DNA from: Metabacillus halosaccharovorans
GTDB taxonomy: Bacteria > Bacillota > Bacilli > Bacillales > Bacillaceae
DNA: 64,000 bases
Reading direction: 5' to 3'
NCBI RefSeq assembly: GCF_002019635.1
Contig: NZ_KV917372.1
Location: 1,054,001 to 1,118,000 of the forward strand
Both the position numbers and the translations under genes were made by a program. Positions 19,411 through 28,391 of this stretch are shown here, piece after piece. Position 1 is the stretch's first letter. Every line of letters starts with the position of its first letter. The notes under the pieces are model-generated. The model worked only from the letters and a program-made list of their open reading frames with translations, was not told the origin of the DNA and searched no databases.

Positions 19411-20322
19411 CTATAAAGTCTTTACATCTATCTGAGGCAATAGTTCTTCCATCTTCTCTTTTGTACAAAGCTCGAGTGAAAAAGCTGTTGCACTTCCCGA
19501 AGCTACTCCAATCTTAAAAGCCTCTTCAATTGGATGATTTGTAGAATAGGCACTTATAAAACCTCCAACTACAGAATCTCCTGCCCCAACTGAATTCAAC
19601 ACTTTCCCTTTTGGAACATTTGCCACAAAGCTATTTCCTTCAGTTACAAGCAATGCACCTTTTTCAGCTAGTGACACAATTACATGTTGAACTCCTTGAG
19701 AGACCAGCTTCTTCGCGTATACATGTGCTTCTTCCACCGTTTCAATTTTTGTATCGAATAATTCGCCCAACTCATGATGGTTTGGTTTGATTAAGAAAGG
19801 TTTTCCTGACACAACTTCTTTCAATGCATCTCCTGAAACATCTGCAACAACTTTTATCTTTTTTTCATTACAAATATCCATAATTCTCTTATATATGGAG
19901 GATGGTAATGTGCCAGGAATACTTCCTGCTAATAAAACAATATCATGACGATCCATGTCTTCAAATTGCTGTAAAAACTGATCTAATTGCTCATCTGACA
20001 CACTTGGACCTAAACCATTGATTTCTGTTTCAACATCGGTTTTTAATTTAATGTTGATTCGTGTATCACCAGATACTTTTACAAATTGATGATTAATTTT
20101 CTCAGCAGTTAAAAAATCTTCAATAAAAGCACCTGTAAAACCACCTAAAAACCCTATTGCCTTAGATTCTACACCTTGTCGTTTCATTACTCTTGATACA
20201 TTAATTCCCTTTCCACCGGGAAACTTAGAATCATCTGTCATTCTATTCAAAGAGCCAAGTTCAAATTGTTCCAGTTTAACAATGTAATCCACCGAGGGAT
20301 TTAGCGTAACAGTATAAATCAT
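19411..20322 (-). CDS. fruK: 1-phosphofructokinase
   Basis: PfkB-family kinase turning fructose-1-phosphate into fructose-1,6-bisphosphate. The N-terminal MIYTVTLNPSVDYIV, the di-Gly substrate motif PGGKGINVSRV (about 35-45) and the C-terminal catalytic signature NSVGAGDSVVGGF, with the base Asp, are all present. 303 aa is standard. It is the first gene of the operon; ATG 20322 has AAAGGTAGTG upstream. In B. subtilis a DeoR-type FruR precedes it; here the 365-bp upstream gap holds a promoter and a CcpA site but no regulator gene. Confidence 0.94.
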   Translation of the reverse strand: MIYTVTLNPSVDYIVKLEQFELGSLNRMTDDSKFPGGKGINVSRVMKRQGVESKAIGFLGGFTGAFIEDFLTAEKINHQFVKVSGDTRINIKLKTDVETEINGLGPSVSDEQLDQFLQQFEDMDRHDIVLLAGSIPGTLPSSIYKRIMDICNEKKIKVVADVSGDALKEVVSGKPFLIKPNHHELGELFDTKIETVEEAHVYAKKLVSQGVQHVIVSLAEKGALLVTEGNSFVANVPKGKVLNSVGAGDSVVGGFISAYSTNHPIEEAFKIGVASGSATAFSLELCTKEKMEELLPQIDVKTL

Positions 20323-20421
20323 GAATTCACTACCTTTATTGCTTTATTTTTTTATATGGATAAAGGTTTTTTCTTCTTATATCCATTACAGGTAATTTGT
20401 AGTTTCTCAATGCAAATAATT

Positions 20422-20436
20422 TTGTAAGCGAATTCA
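20422..20436. promoter_or_regulatory. CcpA-binding cre site in the fru leader
   Basis: TTGTAAGCGAATTCA matches the relaxed Bacillus cre consensus WTGNAANCGNWNNCW at every position. It is also part of an inverted repeat GTAAGCG / CGCTTAC (20424-20430, 20438-20444). It sits about 10-30 bp downstream of the predicted start of transcription, a roadblock position for catabolite repression. Confidence 0.75.
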
Positions 20437-20453
20437 CCGCTTACTTACACCTT

Positions 20454-20482
20454 ATTATACTTTCACTTTCAGTCAAAATCAA
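20454..20482 (-). promoter_or_regulatory. Promoter of fruK-fruA
   Basis: On the minus strand, TTGATT, 17 bp, TATAAT (plus-strand positions 20482-20454). The spacer holds the direct repeat GAAAGTGAAAGT, which could bind an activator or repressor. The remaining 150 bp up to the next terminator shows nothing I can name. Confidence 0.8.
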
Positions 20483-20631
20483 TCGAAAAATCTCAAAAAC
20501 TATCAATTTTTTATATCTATATAATATTTTATCAGTCACAAACAATCATATTTCAGAATTTAAATACTATTGCTACTATATAAACGTTGGATATCACAAA
20601 CTTTCGAGCAATTTCCTTATTAATGAAAAAC

Positions 20632-20668
20632 AAAAAACCTCACACAGAAATTAATCTGATTGTGAGGT
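20632..20668 (-). terminator. Terminator after yknZ
   Basis: ACCTCACA / TGTGAGGT arms (20638-20668) with a TTTTTTG run on the minus strand. Confidence 0.88.
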
Positions 20669-20687
20669 ACCCTTAATTTATTCAAAT

Positions 20688-21881
20688 TTATTCATAACGT
20701 AAAGATTCTATTGGACTTAATCGGGCTGCTTTATTTGCAGGAAGCATGCCAAACACAATTCCGATAATCATGGAGAAAAGCAGTCCACCGACAACAACTT
20801 CCCACGAAATCAATGGTGGCCATCCAGCAAAAATGGATACGATATTTGCTGCCACAGCACCTAAAATTATACCTATAATCCCTCCGATTAGAGTGAGGGT
20901 AACAGATTCAATTAGGAACTGGGTTAGAATTTGCCGCTTTGTGGCACCCAGTGCTTTTCGTATTCCAATTTCCTTCGTTCTTTCTGTTACAGAAACAAGC
21001 ATAATATTCATAACACCAATCCCTCCAACAACAAGGGATATTCCCGCAATTGAGCCAATGATTAATGTCATTATTGTTGTAATTTGTCCTATTCCTTCTG
21101 CCATTTCTTCCATATTAAACACTTTGTATGACTCTTCTGTATTATGTGAGGTATTTAGTAGAGTTGTTGCCTTCTCGCCAACTTCTTTCATCACATCAGC
21201 ATTCATTGCTTGTAATGTTACTTGGTTATATTCATTTTTACCAAAAGAATTACGGAAAGTGTTCCAAGGAATATATACTTCCATAGCTCCAAAGGCAAAT
21301 AACCCACTAGGTTTTTCCAATACTCCAACAATTTCAATTGGCTGACCTTTAACCCAAATAACCTCACCTATTGCAGACTTATCATCGAAAATTTCTGTGC
21401 TTAGCTCATGGCTAATAACACCTACTCTCGTTCCTCCTATATATTCACTTTCTAATAGGTTTCTGCCAGATTGAACATTTAAATTATTCACTTCCATATA
21501 TGCTTGGTTTACACCATAAACACTTGTATCAGCTGTTTCTTCACGGAAACTTGTTTGAAAATATTCGGTTGATGATGCAACGACTTTTTTCACTTCAGGA
21601 ATCTCACTTAATGCATTTACATCATCTTGGGTGAAAGCTGCATTCATATAGGCATTTGGGTTTGATAACATTTCTTCTTCACTTGGTTCATAATATACTT
21701 CTATAGTATTCCCCGGGCCTGTTATCGAAGTTTTTAATAATTGTTCGCCCCCCTGTCCTATTGCCACAACAAGGATGACTGACGCAACACCAATAATGAT
21801 CCCTAGCATAGTTAAAATGGAACGTAATTTATGAGCGAGAACTGAGCTTAATGCCATTTTAATATTTTCCATTAAACTCAT
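20688..21881 (-). CDS. yknZ: MacB-type ABC transporter permease YknZ
   Basis: 397-aa permease with the MacB topology: one N-terminal span (LRSILTMLGIIIGVASVILVVAIG), a large extracytoplasmic domain (about 45-270), and three C-terminal spans beginning LIIGSIAGISLVVGGIGVMNIMLV, with the VTERTKEIGIRKALGATKRQI coupling loop. In B. subtilis YknWXYZ protects against the cannibalism toxin SdpC. The gene directly follows yknY with no overlap. The last of the four-gene operon. Confidence 0.9.
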   Translation of the reverse strand: MSLMENIKMALSSVLAHKLRSILTMLGIIIGVASVILVVAIGQGGEQLLKTSITGPGNTIEVYYEPSEEEMLSNPNAYMNAAFTQDDVNALSEIPEVKKVVASSTEYFQTSFREETADTSVYGVNQAYMEVNNLNVQSGRNLLESEYIGGTRVGVISHELSTEIFDDKSAIGEVIWVKGQPIEIVGVLEKPSGLFAFGAMEVYIPWNTFRNSFGKNEYNQVTLQAMNADVMKEVGEKATTLLNTSHNTEESYKVFNMEEMAEGIGQITTIMTLIIGSIAGISLVVGGIGVMNIMLVSVTERTKEIGIRKALGATKRQILTQFLIESVTLTLIGGIIGIILGAVAANIVSIFAGWPPLISWEVVVGGLLFSMIIGIVFGMLPANKAARLSPIESLRYE

Positions 21882-22565
21882 CTATACTCTCCCCCGCTCT
21901 TCATCAGAGAGAATAATTCCATCTCTAACTGTGATAATTCGATTTGCGTAATCTGCAACCTCTTGTTCATGGGTAACAAGGATGACAGTGGTACCTTCTT
22001 TGTTCAATTGTGTAAATTGCTCCATAATGGAAATACTTGTTTTGCTATCCAGAGCACCTGTAGGCTCATCAGCCAAAATAATTTTCGGTTCATTCACGAT
22101 TGACCTGGCTATAGCAACCCGTTGTTTTTGTCCACCAGATAATTCATTTGGCAGGTGATTCATTCTTTCACCTAAACCTACCTTTTCAAGAGCTTGTTTT
22201 GCTCGTTCCTCCCGCTCTTTCTTCTTGTACCCGGCATAAACCATTGGAAGTTCCACATTTTTCAAGGCAGATAACCTGGGTAATAATTGAAATTGTTGAA
22301 AAACAAATCCGATCGAGAGGTTTCTTACTTTTGCAAGCATTTCATCCTTGTATGTTGAGATGTCCTCTTCATCTAAAAGGTAGGTTCCTGAAGTGGGATT
22401 ATCCAGACAACCTATTACGTTCATTAAAGTTGATTTTCCAGAACCCGATGGACCCATAATGGCAACAAATTCTCCATTATTAATCGTAAGATTGATATTT
22501 TTTAACACGGCTAACGTATCTTGACCTACTTTATAGCTTTTTGTAATTGATGTTAACTCAATCAT
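21882..22565 (-). CDS. yknY: ABC transporter ATPase YknY
   Basis: 227-aa LolD/MacB-type ATPase. Walker [14 protein letters not shown]-loop [10 protein letters not shown], signature [15 protein letters not shown], Walker [13 protein letters not shown] and the switch [11 protein letters not shown] are intact. It couples ATP hydrolysis to conformational work of YknZ. The start overlaps the stop of yknX by 4 bp (ATGA), so translation is coupled. Confidence 0.93.
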   Translation of the reverse strand: MIELTSITKSYKVGQDTLAVLKNINLTINNGEFVAIMGPSGSGKSTLMNVIGCLDNPTSGTYLLDEEDISTYKDEMLAKVRNLSIGFVFQQFQLLPRLSALKNVELPMVYAGYKKKEREERAKQALEKVGLGERMNHLPNELSGGQKQRVAIARSIVNEPKIILADEPTGALDSKTSISIMEQFTQLNKEGTTVILVTHEQEVADYANRIITVRDGIILSDEERGRV

Positions 22566-23680
22566 TTTTCGTTCACTTCCAAGTTATCCCGGACTTCTTC
22601 TGAAGGGTTAAGAATGACTTTTGATCCTGATTTAAGACCTGATTTAATTTCCATATACTCATTACTGGCTGTTCCAGTTTCGACCTCATTATATACGGCT
22701 TTTCCTTCTTCAACGGTGTATACGTAGTAGTTTTCACCATCCTGTTTTACAGCCTCTAGTGGCACAGCTACTGCAGAGCGTTTCTCTGTTTCAATATCCA
22801 TAATTAGCTTAAATCCGGGCTTAGCCTCAATATTTTTATCATCAATAGAAACTTCAATTGAATATTGAACAGCCGTTTCTTCACCTGATATCGCTGTTTC
22901 ACTTTGTACTGGTAAATAGCTAACTTTCGCTACTTTTCCCTTCCATTCCTTGTCAGCAAGTACATCTGAACGCAAAGTAACGGCTTGCCCTTCATTTATT
23001 TTCAAAGAATCATATTCCGATATTGTCCCTTTCACCATTAATTCTTCCGAATTACCTATATGTAAAATAGGAGCTTGTGAAATCCCTTTTATCGCGTCTT
23101 CATTAATAGTAAGAACTGTTCCAGCACTTTCACTTTTGACGACAAGATCTTCAAGCTTATTTTCAATCGTTTCCTTTTGAAGTAGAATCTGCCTTGCATC
23201 AAGATCTGCGACCTTTAAATCCGTCTTAAGCTGATCGCGTTCAGCATCAATTTGCTTTTCAGCTTCCTTTTCTCCTACTTGTTCCTTTAAATCCTTTTCT
23301 TTATCATCTAAATCATCAATTTGATCTTTAATTCGATTAATTTGTAAATAGGAGGATTCAAGGGAAAGCGCATTTTGTTCTTTTTCTAATTGCAACTGTT
23401 CGTTTTCATATTTTATTAATGGGGTGTCCTCAGCTACCTTATCACCTTCTTTTACAAGGACCTCGGCTACCTCACCATTTTCAGGCACATAATAGACAAA
23501 GTTTTCATGACTTAAAGAAAGTGTACCGGGAACCATCACATTCCCGGTCAATTCGCGTTTCTCTACAGTCTCCGTCTCCACTGAAAGGACTTCCTGATTT
23601 GATGCCCTGTAGATGTTTACTCCAACTAATAGTATGATCAAAGACACTACAGCAATTGAAATCCAAACTTTTTTCTTCAT
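22562..23680 (-). CDS. yknX: Membrane-fusion adaptor YknX
   Basis: 372-aa periplasmic-adaptor-like (HlyD/MacA) protein anchored by one N-terminal span (WISIAVVSLIILLVGVNIYRA). After a lipoyl-like half (VPENGEVAEVLVKEGDKVAEDTPLIKYE) comes a coiled coil (about 95-185, EQNALSLESSYLQINRIKDQID onward). The beta-barrel and membrane-proximal domains follow (VTLRSDVLADKEWKGKVAKVSY, VPLEAVKQDGENYYVYTVEEGKA). Its start codon shares one base with the yknW stop (TAATG). Confidence 0.88.
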   Translation of the reverse strand: MKKKVWISIAVVSLIILLVGVNIYRASNQEVLSVETETVEKRELTGNVMVPGTLSLSHENFVYYVPENGEVAEVLVKEGDKVAEDTPLIKYENEQLQLEKEQNALSLESSYLQINRIKDQIDDLDDKEKDLKEQVGEKEAEKQIDAERDQLKTDLKVADLDARQILLQKETIENKLEDLVVKSESAGTVLTINEDAIKGISQAPILHIGNSEELMVKGTISEYDSLKINEGQAVTLRSDVLADKEWKGKVAKVSYLPVQSETAISGEETAVQYSIEVSIDDKNIEAKPGFKLIMDIETEKRSAVAVPLEAVKQDGENYYVYTVEEGKAVYNEVETGTASNEYMEIKSGLKSGSKVILNPSEEVRDNLEVNEK

Positions 23681-24351
23681 TAAAATTGTGCCAGCCCTTC
23701 TAAAGCTCCAGAGGCTGCAGCAAAGATAAGACCTAATACAAAGAAGATAATTGTAATTGTATATGCTGCCGGTTTAGAAAGTTGCGCTACTTTCACTAGA
23801 CCGATTCCAAGTAAAATATAATACCAGATTTGAAATACCTCGATTGCACCTAAAATACCACCCATAACACCTTCAGCACCTACAAAACTGTTAAGACTTG
23901 TAACCATAACCATTGAATCTGATCCAATAGCATAAATAATAAGCTGGTTTAATACTTGCCCAATAGCTGAAATAAAACTTGTAAAAATGATTAATGAAAA
24001 CATTTGTTTAAATGTAACTGGTGACTTAGCGATCTTCGTGATTCCAAATAATATACCACCAACAATTAAATATCCAATCGGTGTACCGAACAATGCTCCA
24101 ATGCCACCGAAGATAATCCCAAACATTTTTGAAATTTCTATTTGATCAGCCGGCATTCCTTCCATGCCCGGCATTGTTGCGTAATCAACATTTAAAGCGG
24201 CTAAAACACCCACAAGCGCACCTAAAATAGAAAGAATAATTAAAGGAATCCAAATTGTCGGTTTTTCACGCATTCTTTCAAACTGTTCCCCCGGTTGAAA
24301 AATCATTCCAAATAATGATGGTTTCTTTGTTTGTATAGTTTCTTGTTCCAT
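23680..24351 (-). CDS. yknW: Yip1-family membrane protein YknW
   Basis: About 223 aa with five spans of the Yip1 type (MIFQPGEQFERMREKPTIWIPLIILSI at the start, typical of bacterial YIP1 proteins). In B. subtilis YknW assists assembly of the YknXYZ exporter. ATG 24351 follows GGAGGG at 7 nt; a TTG at 24366 in frame overlaps that site and is rejected. First gene of the operon, directly behind a sigma-W promoter. Confidence 0.88.
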   Translation of the reverse strand: MEQETIQTKKPSLFGMIFQPGEQFERMREKPTIWIPLIILSILGALVGVLAALNVDYATMPGMEGMPADQIEISKMFGIIFGGIGALFGTPIGYLIVGGILFGITKIAKSPVTFKQMFSLIIFTSFISAIGQVLNQLIIYAIGSDSMVMVTSLNSFVGAEGVMGGILGAIEVFQIWYYILLGIGLVKVAQLSKPAAYTITIIFFVLGLIFAAASGALEGLAQF

Positions 24352-24386
24352 CTTTTTTCCCTCCAAAATATATTTTCATATACTTA

Positions 24387-24412
24387 TACGAGGGTGATTG
24401 GAAATAGTTTCA
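24387..24412 (-). promoter_or_regulatory. Sigma-W promoter of yknWXYZ
   Basis: TGAAAC, exactly 16 bp, CGTA on the minus strand (24412-24387): a complete sigma-W consensus. B. subtilis yknWXYZ belongs to the sigma-W envelope-stress regulon, so motif and context agree. The -10 core ends 36 bp before the yknW start. Confidence 0.9.
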
Positions 24413-24462
24413 TAAAATAGGTGTTTATTTGAAAAAAGTTTCTGAGAAACTAATTTCCATTA

Positions 24463-24543
24463 AAAAAACTCTTAAGTACCATCACCTATATAACCTTCAA
24501 ATATACCTTCGTGAAGTTTATATAGGAAAACGAACTTAAGAGT
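24463..24543 (-). terminator. Composite terminator after the malic enzyme gene
   Basis: Outer arms ACTCTTAAGT (24468-24477) and ACTTAAGAGT (24534-24543), perfect; inner arms CCTATATAA (24485-24493) and TTATATAGG (24518-24526), perfect. Six to seven T residues follow on the minus strand. Larger than usual, with two nested helices. Confidence 0.8.
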
Positions 24544-24549
24544 ATGAAC

Positions 24550-25992
24550 CTATCTATTTTCTTGGAAACTATTTTCTTCTTTATACAAATCTTTTCTTGC
24601 GACACCCGATTCATGAGCAGCTTTGACAACTGCTTTTCTAACTTTTTCAACAACCTTTTGATTAAAAACACTTGGTACAATATATGTTTCACTTAATTCA
24701 TCATCTGAAACAACGTCCGCGATTGCTTTTGCTGTAGCAATCTTCATCTGTTCATTGATTTCTGAAGCCCGGCAATCTAATGCACCTCGAAAAATGCCTG
24801 GAAAGCATAAAACATTATTAATCTGATTTGGATAATCAGAGCGTCCAGTGGCCAATACTTTTACATACGGTTCTGCAATTTCCGGATCAATTTCCGGATC
24901 TGGATTTGCTAATGCAAATACAATAGGATCCTTTGCCATTGATTGAACGTGCTCTACTGTTAAAACTCCCGGTGCAGATACTCCGATAAAAACATCAGCA
25001 CCTTTAATGACATCTGTAAGCGAACCCTTTAAGTTATCCGGATTAGTCATCTGAGAAAAGGCTGTCCAGTTTTGATTTTCATAGGATTCATTTTTGTTGA
25101 GGGCACCTATGCGATCAACTCCAATAATTTGACGGACACCTGCTGCCAGTAACATTTTGGCACAAGCTGTCCCTGCAGCTCCCACTCCATTAAGAACAAC
25201 TTTAATTTCTTCTATATTCTTTCCTGTCAACTTCAATGCATTATAAAGCCCTGCTAACAATACAACAGCTGTACCATGCTGATCATCGTGAAAAACAGGA
25301 ATATTTAATTCAGATTTAAGTGTTTCCTCAATTTCAAAGCACCTCGGTGAAGAAATATCCTCCAAGTTTATACCGCCAAATACAGGTGCAATCGCTTTAA
25401 CAATTTTTATGATCTCATCAGGATCTTTCGTGTCAAGACAAATTGGAAATGCGTCAACATCTGCCATTTGCTTAAACAGCATTGCTTTCCCTTCCATTAC
25501 CGGCATCGCAGCCAATGGACCAATATCACCTAGGCCTAATACGGCTGTACCATCTGAAACAACCGCAACCGTATTTCGCTTTATTGTTAATGAGTGAGCT
25601 TTTTGCGGTTCCTCTTCTATCGCACGACAAACCTGTGCAACACCTGGAGTGTAGACTCTTGATAAATCATCGCGGTTTTTAATAGGATTTTTTGGTGTAA
25701 CTTCAATTTTCCCTCCAAGGTGCAAAAGAAATGTACGATCGGAAACCGAAATGACTTTTACCCCTTTTAGTAACCCTAGAACATCCATTACATTTTGACC
25801 ATGTTTCTGATTTTTTACTGTTATCGTAATATCTCGTACTGTTTGGGTTTTGCTTGTAGAGATCACATCAATCCCTATTATATCTCCGCCAACTTCACCT
25901 ATTACTTTTGCAATTTCACTAAAGGTAATTAAGTTTTTTTGAAAATGCAATCGAATAATAATATTTGTGCTAGCATTACTTAATTGTGACAT
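24550..25992 (-). CDS. Malic enzyme with N-terminal ACT domain
   Basis: Oxidative decarboxylation of malate to pyruvate. Residues 1-80 (NIIIRLHFQKNLITFSEIAKVIGEVGGDIIGIDVIS) have an ACT-domain pattern, a likely ligand-binding regulatory module. The catalytic part has SRVYTPGVAQVCRAI, VSDGTAVLGLGDIGPLAAMPVMEGKA, EDISSPRCFEIE and the Rossmann motif LNGVGAAGTACAKML. 480 aa is longer than the YtsJ type (about 410) by the ACT segment. It occupies the slot between yknV and yknW, which are adjacent in B. subtilis. Cofactor preference cannot be read with confidence. Product name certain; paralogue symbol withheld. Confidence 0.93.
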   Translation of the reverse strand: MSQLSNASTNIIIRLHFQKNLITFSEIAKVIGEVGGDIIGIDVISTSKTQTVRDITITVKNQKHGQNVMDVLGLLKGVKVISVSDRTFLLHLGGKIEVTPKNPIKNRDDLSRVYTPGVAQVCRAIEEEPQKAHSLTIKRNTVAVVSDGTAVLGLGDIGPLAAMPVMEGKAMLFKQMADVDAFPICLDTKDPDEIIKIVKAIAPVFGGINLEDISSPRCFEIEETLKSELNIPVFHDDQHGTAVVLLAGLYNALKLTGKNIEEIKVVLNGVGAAGTACAKMLLAAGVRQIIGVDRIGALNKNESYENQNWTAFSQMTNPDNLKGSLTDVIKGADVFIGVSAPGVLTVEHVQSMAKDPIVFALANPDPEIDPEIAEPYVKVLATGRSDYPNQINNVLCFPGIFRGALDCRASEINEQMKIATAKAIADVVSDDELSETYIVPSVFNQKVVEKVRKAVVKAAHESGVARKDLYKEENSFQENR

Positions 25993-26055
25993 CTCTGACC
26001 TCCATATCTTTTACTTTTAAAGGGGGATATTCAAAAAAATGATACAAAACTTTCG

Positions 26056-26070
26056 TTGTAAGCGTTTTAA
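26056..26070. promoter_or_regulatory. Candidate cre site upstream of malic enzyme
   Basis: TTGTAAGCGTTTTAA fits the CcpA consensus with one mismatch. It lies about 65-80 bp before the start codon, just downstream of a possible promoter (TTGTAC, 16 bp, TATTTA on the minus strand). Weaker than the fru cre. Confidence 0.4.
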
Positions 26071-26154
26071 ATATCCTATTCCCATTTTAGTACAAATTTT
26101 ATAAATTGTAACTGTTTTCTACTTGTTTATCTAAAAACTAATTTTTACAAACAA

Positions 26155-26188
26155 AAAACCGGCACCCTTTTTGTTAAAGGGTGCCGGT
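26155..26188 (-). terminator. Terminator after the 52-aa gene
   Basis: 13-bp arms ACCGGCACCCTTT (26158-26170) and AAAGGGTGCCGGT (26176-26188), followed by TTTTTTG on the minus strand. Confidence 0.93.
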
Positions 26189-26197
26189 ATCATCATT

Positions 26198-26356
26198 TTA
26201 TGGATGAACAGCTTCTAAAATTTGATCATTAAAATAGACAACATGTGAGAGAATGGTTTGACCTTTCATCTTCTTCAAAGATTGTTTTGCTTCTTCTTCA
26301 TTATCAAACTCATACATTTTAATATTCTCTTCATCATACAAGGTTATGACCCACAT
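26198..26356 (-). CDS. Small conserved-looking protein, 52 aa
   Basis: Found by reading the minus strand. ATG 26356 has GGAGG 11 nt upstream and the ORF ends 10 bp before a strong dedicated terminator. The protein starts MWVITLYDEENIKMYEF, has an acidic-basic helix (DNEEEAKQSLKKMKGQ) and ends with a beta-like segment ILSHVVYFND. This alternation suggests a compact beta-alpha-beta fold. No family recognised. Position between the malic enzyme and yknV suggests an independent unit. Confidence 0.75.
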   Translation of the reverse strand: MWVITLYDEENIKMYEFDNEEEAKQSLKKMKGQTILSHVVYFNDQILEAVHP

Positions 26357-26534
26357 TTTCCTGTTGTGCCTCCAATAATTAATGGATTTAAAAATAATTT
26401 TACTTCCACCAAAAATAATATCTCTAATTTTAACTATTGTAAATAGGTAGACATATATTTTACATAATGTTCAAATTTATGAACTATAGCATTGAAGCTA
26501 GATTACTTAAGTTTTATCACAGTTCAACGAAAAA

Positions 26535-26564
26535 GAAAAAAAAGCGTCAGGTCAACGCTTTTTT
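26535..26564 (-). terminator. Terminator of yknUV
   Basis: AAAAAAGCGT / ACGCTTTTTT with a 7-nt loop, overlapping the yknV stop region. Confidence 0.93.
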
Positions 26565-28383
26565 AACCTACTTCTAACATATTAAACTGTGCTTTCACTA
26601 ATCCATAGTAAATACCTTTTTTCTCCATCAATTGTTGATGACTTCCCTGTTCCATAATATAACCATGATCAAGGACAATAATATTATCAGCTTCTCGAAT
26701 GGTTGAGAGTCGATGAGCTATCATAATTGCAGTTCTTCCTTTTAAAAGTGTTCTCAATGCATGTTGAATTTTCACTTCTGTTTCTGTATCAATACTAGCA
26801 GTTGCCTCATCTAGGATGATGATGCGCGGATCTGCAAGCAATGCTCTCGCAAATGAAATTAATTGTCTTTCACCTACTGATAAAATGTTCCCTCTTTCTT
26901 CTACCTCAGTAAAATAGCCATTTGACAAATTTTTAATAAAATCATCCGCACCTACTGCTTTAGCTGCTTCAATAACATCTTCATCAGAAGCCTCAGGACG
27001 ACCAAATCGGATATTATCAATAATCGTTCCAGAGAATATAAAAGTATCCTGAAGAACAACACTTATTTGTGACCTGAGTTCCTGAATCGATAAATCTTTT
27101 ATATGAATGTCATCAATTTTTACCTTTCCAGCTGTTGCGTCATAAAAACGACTAATTAAGTTCGCGATCGTCGTTTTACCTGATCCTGTATGTCCTACAA
27201 GGGCTACTGTTTGCCCGGCATCAATGGTAATAGAGACATCATGTAACGCCTTTCGAGAGGAATCATATGCAAATTCTACAGATTCAAACGTTATTTTCCC
27301 ATCCATATTTGTAAGAGAAATTGGACTATGAGATTCAACCACAAACGGTTTTTCATCCAGGAATTCAAAAATCCTTTCAGAAGAAGCCATCCCCATCAGC
27401 AACTGATTATATACCTGCCCTAAGCGTGAGATAGGCTCCCAAAACATTCCTAAATAAAAGGCAAACGAAACGAAGATTCCGATCGTAATTGATTCATCTG
27501 CTATTAAACTAGCACCGTATGCAATTAAAATCGCTGTTCCAATCGCATTCGTCATTTCAACCATCGGCGTAAACATTGCATTTCTTTTTGTTGCATTTTG
27601 CCAAGCACTGAAGTTTTCACTATTCACTCCATCAAAAAATTCTATGTTCTCTTTTTCTTGTGTAAATGATTGTGTTACACGAATTCCCTGAATGGACTCA
27701 TTTAAATGAGAATTTAATTTTGATTGTTTTGATCTTACTGTTTGCCAGGAACGACGTATTTTTTTTCGTAAGCTTGTAGAAATAAAAAACATTAATGGAA
27801 CAATAATTAAGATAGCTAACGTTAGTTGTGGACTTAACGTAAATAATAAGGCCACAACACCAATTAAAAGGATAAAATCCATCAATAGATTAATAACACC
27901 ACTAGTAAACAATTCCTGAAGTGAATTAATATCATTCATAATTCGCACAAGAATCGAACCGGCCGAACGTTGATCAAAAAATCGGTGTGACAAGGTTTGA
28001 ACATGTGTAAATAAATGCTTCCGTATATCATATATTACATTCTGCCCCAGCATATTCATCCATTTAATGCGGAATTTATTTGCAATATAAGACAAAATAT
28101 ACAATCCTGCAATTGTAACAACTAATACTGTTAATAGATTTATATCTTTATTAGCAATAGCATAGTCAAGTGTATACTTTCCAATTAAGATTGGTGCAAC
28201 TAACCTGACAAGTGCTGAAATGAATACCGCAACAAATGCTGCTGGAAGCAAGTTTTTTGAGTACGGCTTTAAATAGCTGAAAAGTCTCCACATTTGCTTC
28301 CAGTTAAATGGTTTATCAATAATTGTGTCTGTGGAATAGTGAAACCTTTCCAAAATTTTTTCTTTTTTTTGCTTATGATCCAT
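26563..28383 (-). CDS. yknV: ABC exporter half-transporter YknV
   Basis: 606 aa: membrane domain with six spans (about 35-330), then an ATPase with Walker A VGHTGSGKTT and Walker B IIILDEATASID. The signature position reads LSVGERQLISFARAL, with V-G-E in place of the usual SGGQ core. This is a degenerate signature expected to weaken one of the two ATP sites. Its partner YknU is canonical. The pair is 8 bp apart and would form a heterodimeric exporter (BmrCD-like) with one active and one degenerate site. Substrate unknown. Confidence 0.9.
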   Translation of the reverse strand: MDHKQKKEKILERFHYSTDTIIDKPFNWKQMWRLFSYLKPYSKNLLPAAFVAVFISALVRLVAPILIGKYTLDYAIANKDINLLTVLVVTIAGLYILSYIANKFRIKWMNMLGQNVIYDIRKHLFTHVQTLSHRFFDQRSAGSILVRIMNDINSLQELFTSGVINLLMDFILLIGVVALLFTLSPQLTLAILIIVPLMFFISTSLRKKIRRSWQTVRSKQSKLNSHLNESIQGIRVTQSFTQEKENIEFFDGVNSENFSAWQNATKRNAMFTPMVEMTNAIGTAILIAYGASLIADESITIGIFVSFAFYLGMFWEPISRLGQVYNQLLMGMASSERIFEFLDEKPFVVESHSPISLTNMDGKITFESVEFAYDSSRKALHDVSITIDAGQTVALVGHTGSGKTTIANLISRFYDATAGKVKIDDIHIKDLSIQELRSQISVVLQDTFIFSGTIIDNIRFGRPEASDEDVIEAAKAVGADDFIKNLSNGYFTEVEERGNILSVGERQLISFARALLADPRIIILDEATASIDTETEVKIQHALRTLLKGRTAIMIAHRLSTIREADNIIVLDHGYIMEQGSHQQLMEKKGIYYGLVKAQFNMLEVG

Positions 28384-28391
28384 TATTTCAC

